This document shows, piece after piece, positions 41,453-50,871 of a stretch of DNA of 64,000 nt. This stretch comes from Bdellovibrionaceae bacterium UBA2339 (lineage in GTDB: Bacteria; Bdellovibrionota; Bdellovibrionia; Bdellovibrionales; JAMPXM01): assembly GCA_002344785.1 (NCBI GenBank), contig DDUL01000033.1, forward strand, positions 62,001 to 126,000, in the 5' to 3' direction. The notes under the pieces are model-generated. The model was not told the DNA's origin. It did not search any database and saw only the letters and a list, made by a program, of their open reading frames with translations. Positions within the stretch are counted from its first letter, which is position 1. Each line of letters starts with the position of its first letter. The translations under genes were made by a program, and so were the position numbers.

Positions 41453-43528
41453 TCAATTCAAAATGACGCCAAATTGATCGCGGGCCACATTAAACTGCGC
41501 CAGCTCAGCTTGTTGAAGAGCTTCCAAACGCTGCTTTTCAGCCTCGTAGGGTTGCAACGCCAATTGCACTTCTTGTGAACGCGCCTCTTTAAGGCGAATT
41601 GTCTCGATGACCTTTTGCGTGTCCGTCGAAATCTGCGCGAGTTCGCCTTGCTTTTGTCGAATCAGCTGGTCGCGGCTGCGAATGCCCTGATCGATTTGCG
41701 CAAGTCGGGCCTTACTGGCGTTGACCAGTCGAGCTTGTTCCTCAACGGCGGCGGCCTTTCGATCGTAGTCGACAGAAAGCTTGAACTGCTGCAAGGCCGT
41801 TTGCACGACGCTAAGTTCTTGGCGAGCACGACGAGCCTGTGAGTCGACAGTCGGCCGCTCGCTCCGCAGCGTCGAAATCTGGGACTGCAGGCGTGGCATT
41901 TCAAACTGCGCCAAATCTCGAGCTCGAGATTCGATGCGGCTCACTTGTTCCTCAGCATGATCCACGCGACGGCGCGCCTCTTGTTCGCGCACCAATAGCT
42001 GCTGGCGCTGTTGCTCGACATCCCGACGGATCTGATCCATTCGCGACTGGCGTTCGGCCTGCAATTGCTGTAGATTGCGTTCGAGATGATCCAAAGCCTG
42101 TCGCGCTTCATGAAAGCGGCGTTGTGCATCGGTCAAAGCTGTCTGCTGTGCTGAGCAGTCTGCACCAGCAGTTTGCCGGCACTGACCCAAAGCTTGATTG
42201 GCTTGATTACGCTCTTGCTCCGCACGATCTACGGCCTGACGTTGAGCTTGAATACGCTGACCCATGCCACGGAGTTGACGTTCGATATCATCCAATCGCG
42301 AGTCCGATCGAACGCGGCGCTGGGTTTCGCCTTGTACGTCGAAAGCACTCAGATCACTTTGCGCCTGGCTGTGTTCACGACGCGCGATCCGCAGTGAGTC
42401 CTCGGCACGGCTCAACTCCGAACGCAATGACTGAAGCTCTCGATCGGCCTGGGCGTATCGCGCCTCAGCTTCGCTCAACTCGGCATCAATCTGACGAAGG
42501 CGATCCTCGGAGATTCGCAACTGTTCGCGAGCTGCCGAAACCTCTTGATTGAGTCGTCGATGTTCGGCTGTGTGAGGCTTTAGAATGTTGTAAGCCGCCT
42601 CATAGTTCGCATTATGTTGTGCCAACACTGCCTCTTCCTGACCAATCTGCGAGCGCAAATTGATGAGCTCTTGCTCAGCAGTCCGAATTGCCAACTCGGC
42701 TTGTTCGCGGGCTCGAGTCAGACGCTGCATCTCTTGAGTCGTCAGACGGTCGAGATTGCGACGAAGGCCCGTCAATTCATTGAGCTCACGCATGTACTTC
42801 GCATTCAAGGCTCGAAGCTGATCCCCAGCCTGAACTTGAGCGAGGTGTGCGCGGTAGGCTTCGAGATAGTGTTTTCGCAAGTCCGCAGTCAGCGCGGGTG
42901 TCAGGCGAGCCGGATCAAAATCCGCTCGCTGACCTAGAAACTCTCGTTCGAAGTTCGTCGAAACCAAACCTGCGGGCGAACAGCGCTTTTGTAACTCGGT
43001 GATGGTCGCGCTCGATCCGCGAAGCGAAAAGATCGCGGGGCGATCCTGCCCTTGAGCATCCTTGATCAGCATGTCGACTCGCATTTCACGTTTCAAGTAG
43101 CTAACGAAGCTCTCCGAACTCTTCGGCACATGCCACATCACATCTTGCTGCAAGGCCGCGTCCGCGACTCGAGAAAATCGAAAGTTTTGCGTCTTGGCGC
43201 GATCCAAACTCACGACACCGCCCACTAAATCCGTCGAGTCCACAGGACGCACAAGAATTTCTAAGGGCGCCACACCACCACTGACCGAGCCCACCATGAG
43301 CAACTCAAGTTGCAGGTTGATCGGATTTTGCGGGGCTCCGGGTTGCGTGATCTGACTCTTGACATAGGCACGGCAAACTTGGCTCTGTGCCGAAGTTCCA
43401 GGTTCAATATCGAGCGTCCAATCTTTGCTCGTCATCACTGGAGCGGCTTGGGCCGCGATCGTGGCGAATAAACTGAGTAGACCGAGGCTACCTACAGATG
43501 AACTCATCGCAAGACTCTTGTGGAACAT
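41453..43528 (-). CDS. Exported protein: IalB-like domain plus long coiled coil
   Basis: This is a 691-residue secreted or periplasmic protein. The signal peptide ends FATIAAQAA|PVM. Residues about 33-190 recall IalB-type (invasion-associated locus B) domains: SKDWTLDIE at the start, CRAYVKSQ, and a cysteine near the end (ELQKRCSPAG). From about residue 230 to the C-terminus nearly everything is heptad-patterned and rich in Gln, Arg, Glu and Ala (EQAELAIRTAEQELI, QRQAVDRAEQERNQ), with one short cysteine-containing break (LGQCRQTAGADCSAQQ). So it forms a long rod of about 400 residues. I know no characterised protein with this combination. It may tether or brace envelope layers; that is inference. 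Confidence 0.75.
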   Translation of the reverse strand: MFHKSLAMSSSVGSLGLLSLFATIAAQAAPVMTSKDWTLDIEPGTSAQSQVCRAYVKSQITQPGAPQNPINLQLELLMVGSVSGGVAPLEILVRPVDSTDLVGGVVSLDRAKTQNFRFSRVADAALQQDVMWHVPKSSESFVSYLKREMRVDMLIKDAQGQDRPAIFSLRGSSATITELQKRCSPAGLVSTNFEREFLGQRADFDPARLTPALTADLRKHYLEAYRAHLAQVQAGDQLRALNAKYMRELNELTGLRRNLDRLTTQEMQRLTRAREQAELAIRTAEQELINLRSQIGQEEAVLAQHNANYEAAYNILKPHTAEHRRLNQEVSAAREQLRISEDRLRQIDAELSEAEARYAQADRELQSLRSELSRAEDSLRIARREHSQAQSDLSAFDVQGETQRRVRSDSRLDDIERQLRGMGQRIQAQRQAVDRAEQERNQANQALGQCRQTAGADCSAQQTALTDAQRRFHEARQALDHLERNLQQLQAERQSRMDQIRRDVEQQRQQLLVREQEARRRVDHAEEQVSRIESRARDLAQFEMPRLQSQISTLRSERPTVDSQARRARQELSVVQTALQQFKLSVDYDRKAAAVEEQARLVNASKARLAQIDQGIRSRDQLIRQKQGELAQISTDTQKVIETIRLKEARSQEVQLALQPYEAEKQRLEALQQAELAQFNVARDQFGVILN

Positions 43529-43687
43529 AACGCTTTCCTCTTTCAGTGGTGGCGGCGGGACGCTTCGTCGTTTTCTTGAACTTCGAAGCTTAGGCTTCGC
43601 GGTTTGCGATGATGGGGCATTGCAAAGCCAACACCAAGAGGTTTGGGTTCATTTTGCCCCCATTTGGAAAGCTTTGAAAAAAGCAAC

Positions 43688-45571
43688 TCAGGTGGTGGTA
43701 CGAACTGCTTGCGCGGCTAGGTTCAATCTTTCCTGCGCTTCACGATATTCCGCCTGCAATCGCCACATCCGGGCGTATTCTCCATTTTTCGCCAACAATT
43801 CGCTGTGCTGGCCGCGTTCAATAACTTGCCCGTCCTTCAAACAGAGAATCTCATCCGCATCCACGATTGTGGAGAGTCGGTGAGCAATCACCAGCGTCGT
43901 TCGATTCTGTGAAACTTCCCGAAGTGACCTGTTGATCTCCTGCTCAGTCGCCGTGTCCAAGGCGCTCGTGGCCTCGTCAAAAATCAAAATTTGCGGTCGT
44001 TTGAGAATCGTACGAGCAATGGCCACACGCTGCTTTTCACCGCCGGAGAGCTTTAAGCCACGCTCGCCGACAAGCGCGCCCAAGCCTTCGGGTAAACGCT
44101 GAATCAGCGGACTGAGGCGAGCAAGGCGAGCAGCCTCGCGAACTTCCTCGGGCGAGGCCGTCGGCCGACCATAGAGTATGTTGTACTCCATGGTGTCGTT
44201 GAACAGGACTGTGTCCTGCGGAACGATGCCAATGGCGGCACGTAAACTGGATTGAGTGATCTCGGCGATATTTTGACCATCAATGAGGATTCGTCCCCCT
44301 TGAGGATCGTAAAAGCGGAACAACAGTCGTGACACCGTGGATTTTCCACCTCCAGATGGTCCAACCAGCGCGACAGTCTTACCGGGTGGAATCTTGAAGC
44401 TCACGTCGCGAAGGATGGGGCGATCCGGATGATAGTGGAAACTGACATTTTGAAATTCAACGGCACCGGTTTGAAGTTTGAGACTTGTCGCCGTGTCGAG
44501 GTCCTTGACGTCTCGCTCTACATCCAAAAGCTCAAACATCTTTTCCATTTCGACAAGACTTTGCGTGGTTTCTCGATAAGCAAAGCCGAGAATATTCAGA
44601 GGCATATACAGCTGAATCAAGAACGTATTGACGGCCACAAAGTCGCCGACCGTCATCACGCCTTGTCCAACTCGCCACGCGGCTAGCCCCATGACTCCCA
44701 CGAGGCCCAAGGCGATGATGAGGCCTTGCCCGAGATTGAGAATCGAAAGTGAAGTTTGTGACTGAAGTGCGGCGGCTTCGTAACCGGCCAGCGCTTGATC
44801 AAAGCGACGATGCTCGTGTTGTTCATTGCCGAAATACTTGACCGTTTCGAAGTTCAACAAGCTATCGATCGCCTTGGTGTTGGCTTCGGTATCTCTTTGC
44901 ATCATGTCTTTTCGAAATTTGACTCGCCAATTGGTGATCTGAATTGTGTAGATCACGTACGCCACGATGGTGACGGCGGTGATCATCGTGAACTCCACAC
45001 CGAACGTGAATGCGAGGACGATGCAGACCACAAGCACTTCGACGATGGTCGGCAGAATGTTGAACAACATGAACTGCAAGACGGTCTGAATGCCTCGAGT
45101 TCCACGCTCGATCACTCGTGAAAGACCGCCAGTCTGTCGATCCAAGTGAAAGCCGAGAGACAGCGAATGCAAATGCTCGAAGGTCTTCAGGCCAATGGCG
45201 CGCTGAGTGTGTTGGGCGACTTTCGCGAAGATAAAATCGCGAAATTCACTGAAGGCTTGGTGGCCAATTCTCGCCAGCGCATAGGCAGCTGTGAGTCCGA
45301 TGGCCAGGCTGAGCCCTTGTGAATCAAACAACCCCCTGAGATCAATGGACTGTGCACCCATCGCCTGAAGGGCAGAAAGTTGGTCGATGGCCGCCTTTAA
45401 CAGGAACGGAACACCCACGTTAAAACCCTTGGCGATCACCAAGGACACCAGGGCCAAAATGACTCGGACTTTGAGATCATTTCTGTTTGCGGGCCAAATG
45501 TAGGGTAGAAGTGAAGCCAGTGTCTTCCAGAACCGGGTTTCCCCGTGGGCTTTTGAGGCATCGAATTTCAT
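43688..45571 (-). CDS. Atm1-type ABC exporter (fused permease and ATPase)
   Basis: This is a 627-residue ABC half-transporter. An N-terminal membrane domain of six helices (about residues 35-340) is followed by the ATPase: Walker A GPSGGGKST near residue 400, LSGGEKQR signature near 505, Walker B ILIFDEATSALD near 527, and the H-loop VIAHRLSTI near 560. The N-terminal pattern (LLPYIWPANRNDLKVR, GVPFLLKAAID) and the overall length fit the Atm1/HMT1 group that exports glutathione-linked iron-sulfur precursors or heavy metals. The usual Atm1 glutathione-contact residues were not checked. It appears to be a single-gene unit on the minus strand. Confidence 0.9.
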   Translation of the reverse strand: MKFDASKAHGETRFWKTLASLLPYIWPANRNDLKVRVILALVSLVIAKGFNVGVPFLLKAAIDQLSALQAMGAQSIDLRGLFDSQGLSLAIGLTAAYALARIGHQAFSEFRDFIFAKVAQHTQRAIGLKTFEHLHSLSLGFHLDRQTGGLSRVIERGTRGIQTVLQFMLFNILPTIVEVLVVCIVLAFTFGVEFTMITAVTIVAYVIYTIQITNWRVKFRKDMMQRDTEANTKAIDSLLNFETVKYFGNEQHEHRRFDQALAGYEAAALQSQTSLSILNLGQGLIIALGLVGVMGLAAWRVGQGVMTVGDFVAVNTFLIQLYMPLNILGFAYRETTQSLVEMEKMFELLDVERDVKDLDTATSLKLQTGAVEFQNVSFHYHPDRPILRDVSFKIPPGKTVALVGPSGGGKSTVSRLLFRFYDPQGGRILIDGQNIAEITQSSLRAAIGIVPQDTVLFNDTMEYNILYGRPTASPEEVREAARLARLSPLIQRLPEGLGALVGERGLKLSGGEKQRVAIARTILKRPQILIFDEATSALDTATEQEINRSLREVSQNRTTLVIAHRLSTIVDADEILCLKDGQVIERGQHSELLAKNGEYARMWRLQAEYREAQERLNLAAQAVRTTT

Positions 45572-46147
45572 AAAGGCAAGGTAGGTGTCTTTTGAGCAAT
45601 TGCCGACATTTACCGCCCTGCGAAAAAGTTCCTGGAGAAGCCCAATCGAGCCCGCGAAACAACTTCTTCACCGAGTTTCAAATGGCCTTCGAGGCATCTT
45701 CAGGCTAGGAATCGGGCAACTTCAGGCTCGAAGAGCCTTGAGTGTTGTGGGTGAGAGATCGCTCGATTCAGTGTTTCGGTGTCAGTCTGACAATTTGCGA
45801 TTGGCCTCAGGCTTGCTGAATCGTCACGTTAGTCGATTCAAAAGCAGGTTCCGAAGTGATCTGGGGGTCGAATCGGGGAAGAAGACGGCGACTGACTGGG
45901 CTTCCGAGTTCATACGCAACGCGCCACCTATGGTTGCGCGAGCGAAGTGAGAAGTGTTCAATTCGCCAGTTCTTGAAGGGTTGAACCTGAACTCAAGAGG
46001 GCTCGCTGGAACGGCCGAAGCACCGGCAACCGGCGATCGATTCGAAGCACCGACAAGCTTCAAACCGATCGCGGACTTGAAAATTTAGGATTGGGAACAC
46101 AAAACCGGTCACGAGAGCGTGATCGCTTAGAAGAGGGGTACTCAGAA
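45572..46147. other. Long intergenic region before the outer membrane protein gene
   Basis: This 576-base stretch separates the divergent ABC exporter and the outer-membrane-type protein. Open frames in it (for example 45585-45950) are Arg-rich, lack good ribosome sites and look non-coding. The last 20 bases hold the AGAGGGG site of the downstream gene. I see no convincing promoter hexamers, RNA gene or repeat; an untranslated leader is likely. Confidence 0.4.
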
Positions 46148-47122
46148 ATGTTGCAGCAAATGAATTGGCAAGTGAAGGTTCTCGTGGCGGTCGCGATGGT
46201 CGCCGCTGTTCAGACTTCGGCACAAGCTGAAGAGCAGACGACAACAGCCGCGGAATCCGCGACGACAGCTGAATCCGTCATGCCAAAAGGTCAGGTCGAG
46301 AAAAAAGAAGGCGAGTCGGATGTTGATGAAGTGATCACAAACCGCAAACTGCGCGCAGAAACCGGCGCGAAGAGCAAGTACAGCTTCTCAGCGGCTTTGA
46401 GCTACAGCGGTGGAACTGTGAACAGCCCCGGAGCTGACACTCGTCCCAACATTGCAACTGGTACAGCGACACCGACAGTTCCGGCCATGGGCGGATCTTT
46501 GGGCGCGAAGTACAAGTTGAGCCAACTTCAATCGTTGTCGATGGACGTTGGAATCGTTTCGCGCAAACCCTTCCATAACGATGCGAAGAAGAGCTTGCGT
46601 GAGCGCACAACAGTTTCGAACCCCAGCCTGACTTATCAGGTGGTTTACAAAGCTGGTGGCGTTCAGAACGTTTCGTCGGTCTCGGGCACAATCGTGACGG
46701 ACGACTTCTATCGCGAATTGGGCTATCAGTATGGCGCGGACTTCAGCCAAACCGCGATCTACGATTTCGGCGGATCGAACTTCTCGATGGGTCTGGCCTT
46801 CACAGCCGGCATGAACACTTTCGATAAGAACGATGCAGCTTTGCAGGCTATGCAAGGTGACTATTCATTCGGATTCTATCCGTTTGCTGAGTACGTTTTC
46901 TCGGATCGTTTGAACCTTCGCACGGTTTTCCGTCCTTTCACATTCGAACACATTCGTTCAGAGCCCTTCGGCAACGTCATCCGCAACGTCTACACTCAGT
47001 CGGTTGGCGTCGGCGTGTCGGTGACTCGCGACATCTACCTCTACCCCAACGTTCAGTTCGTTCCGGAAGACTTCCGTTCGGAACTCACGAACGTCGGTCT
47101 GTCGGCCAACATCAACATCTGA
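46148..47122 (+). CDS. Outer-membrane beta-barrel-type protein
   Basis: This 324-residue exported protein starts at ATG 46148, nine bases after AGAGGGG; an open frame to 46091 has no such site. The signal peptide ends QTSAQA|EEQ. A Thr/Ala/Glu-rich linker (TTAAESATTAESVM) and a short acidic/basic segment follow. From about residue 75 to the end, alternating polar and hydrophobic residues form 10-12 potential beta strands (FSAALSYSGG, GSLGAKYKL, SVGVGVSVTRDIYLYPNVQF), ending in a hydrophobic-alternating ANINI. This fits an outer-membrane barrel, not a particular porin family. A strong terminator follows, and codon use suggests good expression. Cargo and family are unknown. Confidence 0.75.
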   Translation: MLQQMNWQVKVLVAVAMVAAVQTSAQAEEQTTTAAESATTAESVMPKGQVEKKEGESDVDEVITNRKLRAETGAKSKYSFSAALSYSGGTVNSPGADTRPNIATGTATPTVPAMGGSLGAKYKLSQLQSLSMDVGIVSRKPFHNDAKKSLRERTTVSNPSLTYQVVYKAGGVQNVSSVSGTIVTDDFYRELGYQYGADFSQTAIYDFGGSNFSMGLAFTAGMNTFDKNDAALQAMQGDYSFGFYPFAEYVFSDRLNLRTVFRPFTFEHIRSEPFGNVIRNVYTQSVGVGVSVTRDIYLYPNVQFVPEDFRSELTNVGLSANINI

Positions 47123-47148
47123 TGATTGGTTGATTCTGGATTGTAAGC

Positions 47149-47183
47149 GAAGAGCCGGGGGCGACCTCGGCTCTTCATTTTTT
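47149..47183 (+). terminator. Intrinsic terminator after outer membrane protein gene
   Basis: GAAGAGCCG (47149-47157) pairs perfectly with CGGCTCTTC (47168-47176); inner G/C pairs extend the stem, and A plus six T (47177-47183) follow. It lies 27 bases after the stop of the outer-membrane-type protein. Confidence 0.93.
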
Positions 47184-47309
47184 AGAAAATGCGCGGGATC
47201 CCCTTTGGCCTCGTCGGCTCTGAGAGTGGGCTTGATCAGGCGGAAAAACAGTGCGAGGTTGCCGATCAACCAAATCTGAGTTTTCGCACCCTGAGGAACT
47301 CGCACAATA

Positions 47310-49811
47310 ATGCGTAACTTGAACCGATTTCGAATGTGGAAGTCTCTGGCATTGGGACTATTCACGACCTCAATGGCGATCTTCGCGTTGAGATTCCCTT
47401 TGGGCTATGGCCCCTCGCTCATTCAGCTCCTGTCGCCGGCCACGGGGCTTTGGTCAAATCAGGTCGATCGTCAGGATCACTCGCAACAATTGAATTCGGC
47501 CCTCCAAATCGCTTCGAACTCTGAGGCTCTCAAGTCCATTCACTCTCAGAGTCAGGCCGGAGTTCAGCTTGAAATTGATGACAATCTCGTCGCCACGCTC
47601 ACGTCAGATGACGAAGCGAGTCTCTACTTTGCGCAAGGCTATTGGGTGGCCACGCATCGACTTTGGCAAATGGAGTTTTTAAGTCGAGTGGCCTCGGGTC
47701 GGGTCGCTGAGGTAGTGGGTGCACGCGCTTTGCCGATCGATCGCTTCATGCGGAAGCTGGAGCTCAAGCGAGCGGCGATTCGCAGCTATGAATTGATGTC
47801 GCATGACCCTGAGACACGAGTGGCCTTGGAAGCCTACGCTGCTGGGGTGAATGCTCGAATCGATGATGTTCGAAGTCGTCGAGCGCCTCGACCTACGGAA
47901 TACGTTTTGTTGGGCCTTGAACCGTCAAATTGGGAATCGGTGAACTCAGCACTCATGCAGAAGTTCATGTCTTGGTACCTGTCGGGTCGGCTCGATGATT
48001 TAAGGTTTGTAGAGACCTTGCAAAAATTGGGACCCACGGGGGTCATGGACTTGTTTCCTCTCGAGGTCACTGAACCCGGCACAATCTTGGGGCGCGATCC
48101 TCGCACTCAAATTGCGGGACTGCGAAATTCAGTGACGGAACCGAAAGCTTTCCAGATTTCAAAATTGAGCAACTTAGGAATCGCGGCTTCGATCAACGCA
48201 GAACTTGGACTGCTCGATGGGGTACAAGGCTTCATGCTTGAGGCCGATCGAGCCAGCGGCAGTAACAATTGGGTCGTGCCTGGTACAAAGAGTGAGAATT
48301 CATCTCCCATCATTTCAAATGACCTCCACCTTAGCTATACGATTCCGGCCTTGTGGATTCCAGTACGCCTTCATCTCACCAAAGGTCCGCAGGCCCATCG
48401 AGTCTTTGGCGCGGCACTCGTGGGCGCACCAGGTATCATCGTAGGTCACAATGATGATCTGGCCTGGGCCGTGACCAACGGTACGGATGATGTCTTGGAT
48501 TTCTATCGCCTCCGCTTTCGCGACGAGAAGCGAACAGAATACATCTTTGATGATGAATGGCGTCCGTTGATTTCGCGTGAAGAAAAGCTGTTGGTGCGTG
48601 GCGGTTTAGCAGAAATTTTGATGCTTCGTGAAACTCACCTTGGGCCACTTTGGATCGACAATCATCAAGACGGCCCTTCTGCGAAAATTCCAGAAGGTGT
48701 TGTGATGAAATGGATTGGCCACGAGGCTTCTAACGAGTTGAAGGCCTTTCTTCGTCTCAATCGTGGCCGCAATGCCTTGGCATGTCCGGATGCATTCGAG
48801 CACTACGTTTCTCCCGCACAGAATTTCATTTGTGCGGATCGCACGGGGCGAATTGGTTACTGGAAGGCTGGACTGTTTCCCAAGCGACCACCCGAACGAC
48901 CACTCGGAGATCATCCCATTCGAGGCGTGCACGAGGTCTCATCGAGTGCCGAAGTCTGGCAGGGCTGGCGCGATCGCCGTGAGAACCCCAGCCGATATCC
49001 CATTCATGACTTTTTTTCGACCGCCAACCAACCTCCCTATGGAGGACGAAGTGTCAGTGACTTTGGTTGGTCCTATGCGCCTTCGTTTCGAAACCTTCGC
49101 ATTCAGGAACTCCTGCGAAGTCGCGGAAGTTGGAGTGCCGATCACATTGTGAAGATGCAGAGTGATGACCAGCACTGGCTAGGACATCGTCAAAAGGGGA
49201 TTCTGGCGCAGTTTGCTCAGCAAGTCTGCCCCAAGGACCTCGCGCAAGAAATTGCGGCTTGGGACGGTCGATATCGAATGAATTCACGTGCAGCCAGTGC
49301 GCATGATTTGTGGTGGTCAGAGCTTCAGGCTTCGCTCTGGAAGGATCGTATCGGGGATCGAGGCAATTCGCTTTGGCCCTCGGCCTGGAGGATGCTTCAG
49401 TTGATTGAGAACGAACCGAGTTCGCCATGGTGGGATGATCCGACAACGAGCGAAGTCGAGACCTTTGAAGTTCGTGGCTTGCAAGCTATGCGAAAGCTCT
49501 GCGATGGAGCTGATGACATTCAAATTTGGAACAAGCGCCGCCCGACTCGACTCCAGCACGTTAGCCGTCTACCGGGATTCGGAAAAAGCGTCGCGTTTGC
49601 ACCGGGTGCCGAAGATACGATTTTCGCCAATCGTGGTGACCATGGACCAAGTTGGAAGATGGTGGTCAGCTTTCCCCATGGTCAGCCCAAAACTTGGTTC
49701 ACCTATCCGGGTGGCGTTTCGGGAGATCCGGCGAGCCGCTACTATGATCATTACATCTCAACTTGGTCAGATGGACGCATGACGCCAATCAATGAGGCAG
49801 GTCGCCCATGA
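47310..49811 (+). CDS. Penicillin acylase family Ntn-hydrolase
   Basis: This 833-residue secreted precursor belongs to the penicillin amidase / acyl-homoserine lactone acylase family. An N-terminal signal or anchor segment (residues about 9-30) is followed by an alpha chain with YFAQGYWVATHRLWQME, the family's alpha-chain signature. The catalytic Ser that becomes the N-terminus after self-cleavage is in ASGSNNWVV near residue 314. GAPGIIVGHNDDLAWAVT matches the beta-chain region that holds the oxyanion Asn and neighbours. Length is usual. Substrates range from penicillins to quorum-sensing lactones and cannot be told here. A small membrane protein gene overlaps its end by four bases. Confidence 0.92.
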   Translation: MRNLNRFRMWKSLALGLFTTSMAIFALRFPLGYGPSLIQLLSPATGLWSNQVDRQDHSQQLNSALQIASNSEALKSIHSQSQAGVQLEIDDNLVATLTSDDEASLYFAQGYWVATHRLWQMEFLSRVASGRVAEVVGARALPIDRFMRKLELKRAAIRSYELMSHDPETRVALEAYAAGVNARIDDVRSRRAPRPTEYVLLGLEPSNWESVNSALMQKFMSWYLSGRLDDLRFVETLQKLGPTGVMDLFPLEVTEPGTILGRDPRTQIAGLRNSVTEPKAFQISKLSNLGIAASINAELGLLDGVQGFMLEADRASGSNNWVVPGTKSENSSPIISNDLHLSYTIPALWIPVRLHLTKGPQAHRVFGAALVGAPGIIVGHNDDLAWAVTNGTDDVLDFYRLRFRDEKRTEYIFDDEWRPLISREEKLLVRGGLAEILMLRETHLGPLWIDNHQDGPSAKIPEGVVMKWIGHEASNELKAFLRLNRGRNALACPDAFEHYVSPAQNFICADRTGRIGYWKAGLFPKRPPERPLGDHPIRGVHEVSSSAEVWQGWRDRRENPSRYPIHDFFSTANQPPYGGRSVSDFGWSYAPSFRNLRIQELLRSRGSWSADHIVKMQSDDQHWLGHRQKGILAQFAQQVCPKDLAQEIAAWDGRYRMNSRAASAHDLWWSELQASLWKDRIGDRGNSLWPSAWRMLQLIENEPSSPWWDDPTTSEVETFEVRGLQAMRKLCDGADDIQIWNKRRPTRLQHVSRLPGFGKSVAFAPGAEDTIFANRGDHGPSWKMVVSFPHGQPKTWFTYPGGVSGDPASRYYDHYISTWSDGRMTPINEAGRP

Positions 49812-50263
49812 AACAGAAGTCACTTCAAATTTCATCAGGCTCGGTAGCTCAACTTGCTGTCGATTTGTTCTATGTTTTGATTTTTGGAATTCTCGCGGCG
49901 CTCTTGAATCCCAGCTACTTTCTGTTGGCTTTTGGCGTGGTGATCTTTGCTTCGACGTTTGAATTTCAATGGCCCCATGGTCATGACCGACCTCGTGTCA
50001 GTTTAAGTCCAAAACTGAAAATCAGTTTGTTGGCGAACTTGGGTTGGTCGCTGTCGGCCATGGTCGCGGATTGGCAAAGCCTGGGAGCTGGTTCTCGCGT
50101 GCTCGGACGTGTTTTGGGGACTGAGGATTGGAGTGCAGGCTTAATGATCGTGCATACTGCACATTTGATTCTCTTGCTGGCGCTGCTTTCGCTGTTGGAG
50201 CTGGGAATCAAAAGTCTTTGCCGCGCACTTCGCGAGTTCGATCTGACCTCTAAGCCTCAATAG
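49808..50263 (+). CDS. Small membrane protein of unknown function
   Basis: This is a 151-residue protein with three likely membrane segments: about residues 16-48 (possibly two helices, YVLIFGILAALL and FLLAFGVVIF), 73-88 and 115-135 (LIVHTAHLILLLALLSLLEL). A PHGHD motif sits on the loop after the second. I recognise no family. The ATG overlaps the stop of the penicillin-acylase-type gene (ATGA), so the two are translated together; a helper or anchor role for that enzyme is possible. Its end overlaps the convergent M23 lipoprotein gene by seven bases. Confidence 0.65.
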   Translation: MKQKSLQISSGSVAQLAVDLFYVLIFGILAALLNPSYFLLAFGVVIFASTFEFQWPHGHDRPRVSLSPKLKISLLANLGWSLSAMVADWQSLGAGSRVLGRVLGTEDWSAGLMIVHTAHLILLLALLSLLELGIKSLCRALREFDLTSKPQ

Positions 50264-50871
50264 CCCTGCGGCAAGTACATCAAGGGATTGACGGGCTGAC
50301 GGTTGTAACGAATTTCAAAATGCAAATGCACGCCCGTCGCGCGCCCCGTGCGGCCCATCTCGCCAATCTTTTGACCGCGCTTTACGCGATCACCTTCACG
50401 CACCGAAAACTTGTCGAGATGCGCGTAAAGTGTCGCCCACTTTTCATCGTGTTCGATGACAATCAACTTTCCGTAACCACGAAATCCACTGCCCGTATAG
50501 ATCACTGTTCCGGATTCGGCAGCGAGTATGAGCGTTCCTTTGGGCGCGGCTAAATCAATTCCGTAGTGCCAGCGTCGTCCAAGCAAAAAACCGCGGGAAA
50601 GCCGAGCATCATCCACCGGCCAATCAAAATTGAGTCCTGTTCGTTCTTCACGCTGGAGGCGCTCGCCGGACCATTCCAAGGTCGGTCCGCTCAGTGTGGG
50701 TCCAACGGGTGCAGCACCTGGTGCACCTTCTTCTGGATCTTCTGGTGATGCAGGCAGACCCAATTGAAGTTGGCCGGGGCCTCGATAGGAACTGAGGCTG
50801 CCACAGCCAAATAACGGAATCGTTAGAACAGCGAGCAAGATCCACGACCGCATGTTGAACGCGGCCTTCAT
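50257..50871 (-). CDS. M23-family (LysM-less) peptidoglycan hydrolase lipoprotein
   Basis: This is a 204-residue lipoprotein. The start at 50871 makes an ATGA overlap with the glyA stop; the signal ends TIPLFGC, a good lipobox. A proline- and glycine-rich linker leads into an M23 peptidase domain (about residues 100-200): HYGIDLAAP contains the first zinc His/Asp pair, and HLHFEIRYN the catalytic HxH. GTVIYTGSGFRGYGKLIVIEH is the usual strand pattern. All zinc ligands appear to be present, so it is probably an active endopeptidase, not only a divisome activator. It is coupled to glyA at the end of the fatty acid/serine operon, an odd place for a wall enzyme. Confidence 0.9.
   Translation of the reverse strand: MKAAFNMRSWILLAVLTIPLFGCGSLSSYRGPGQLQLGLPASPEDPEEGAPGAAPVGPTLSGPTLEWSGERLQREERTGLNFDWPVDDARLSRGFLLGRRWHYGIDLAAPKGTLILAAESGTVIYTGSGFRGYGKLIVIEHDEKWATLYAHLDKFSVREGDRVKRGQKIGEMGRTGRATGVHLHFEIRYNRQPVNPLMYLPQGY

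Noticed and set aside
45585..45950. 121-codon frame in the gap before the outer-membrane-type protein
   Set aside because: Arg/Ser-rich with no domain, weak start, and third-position bias unlike the neighbours.
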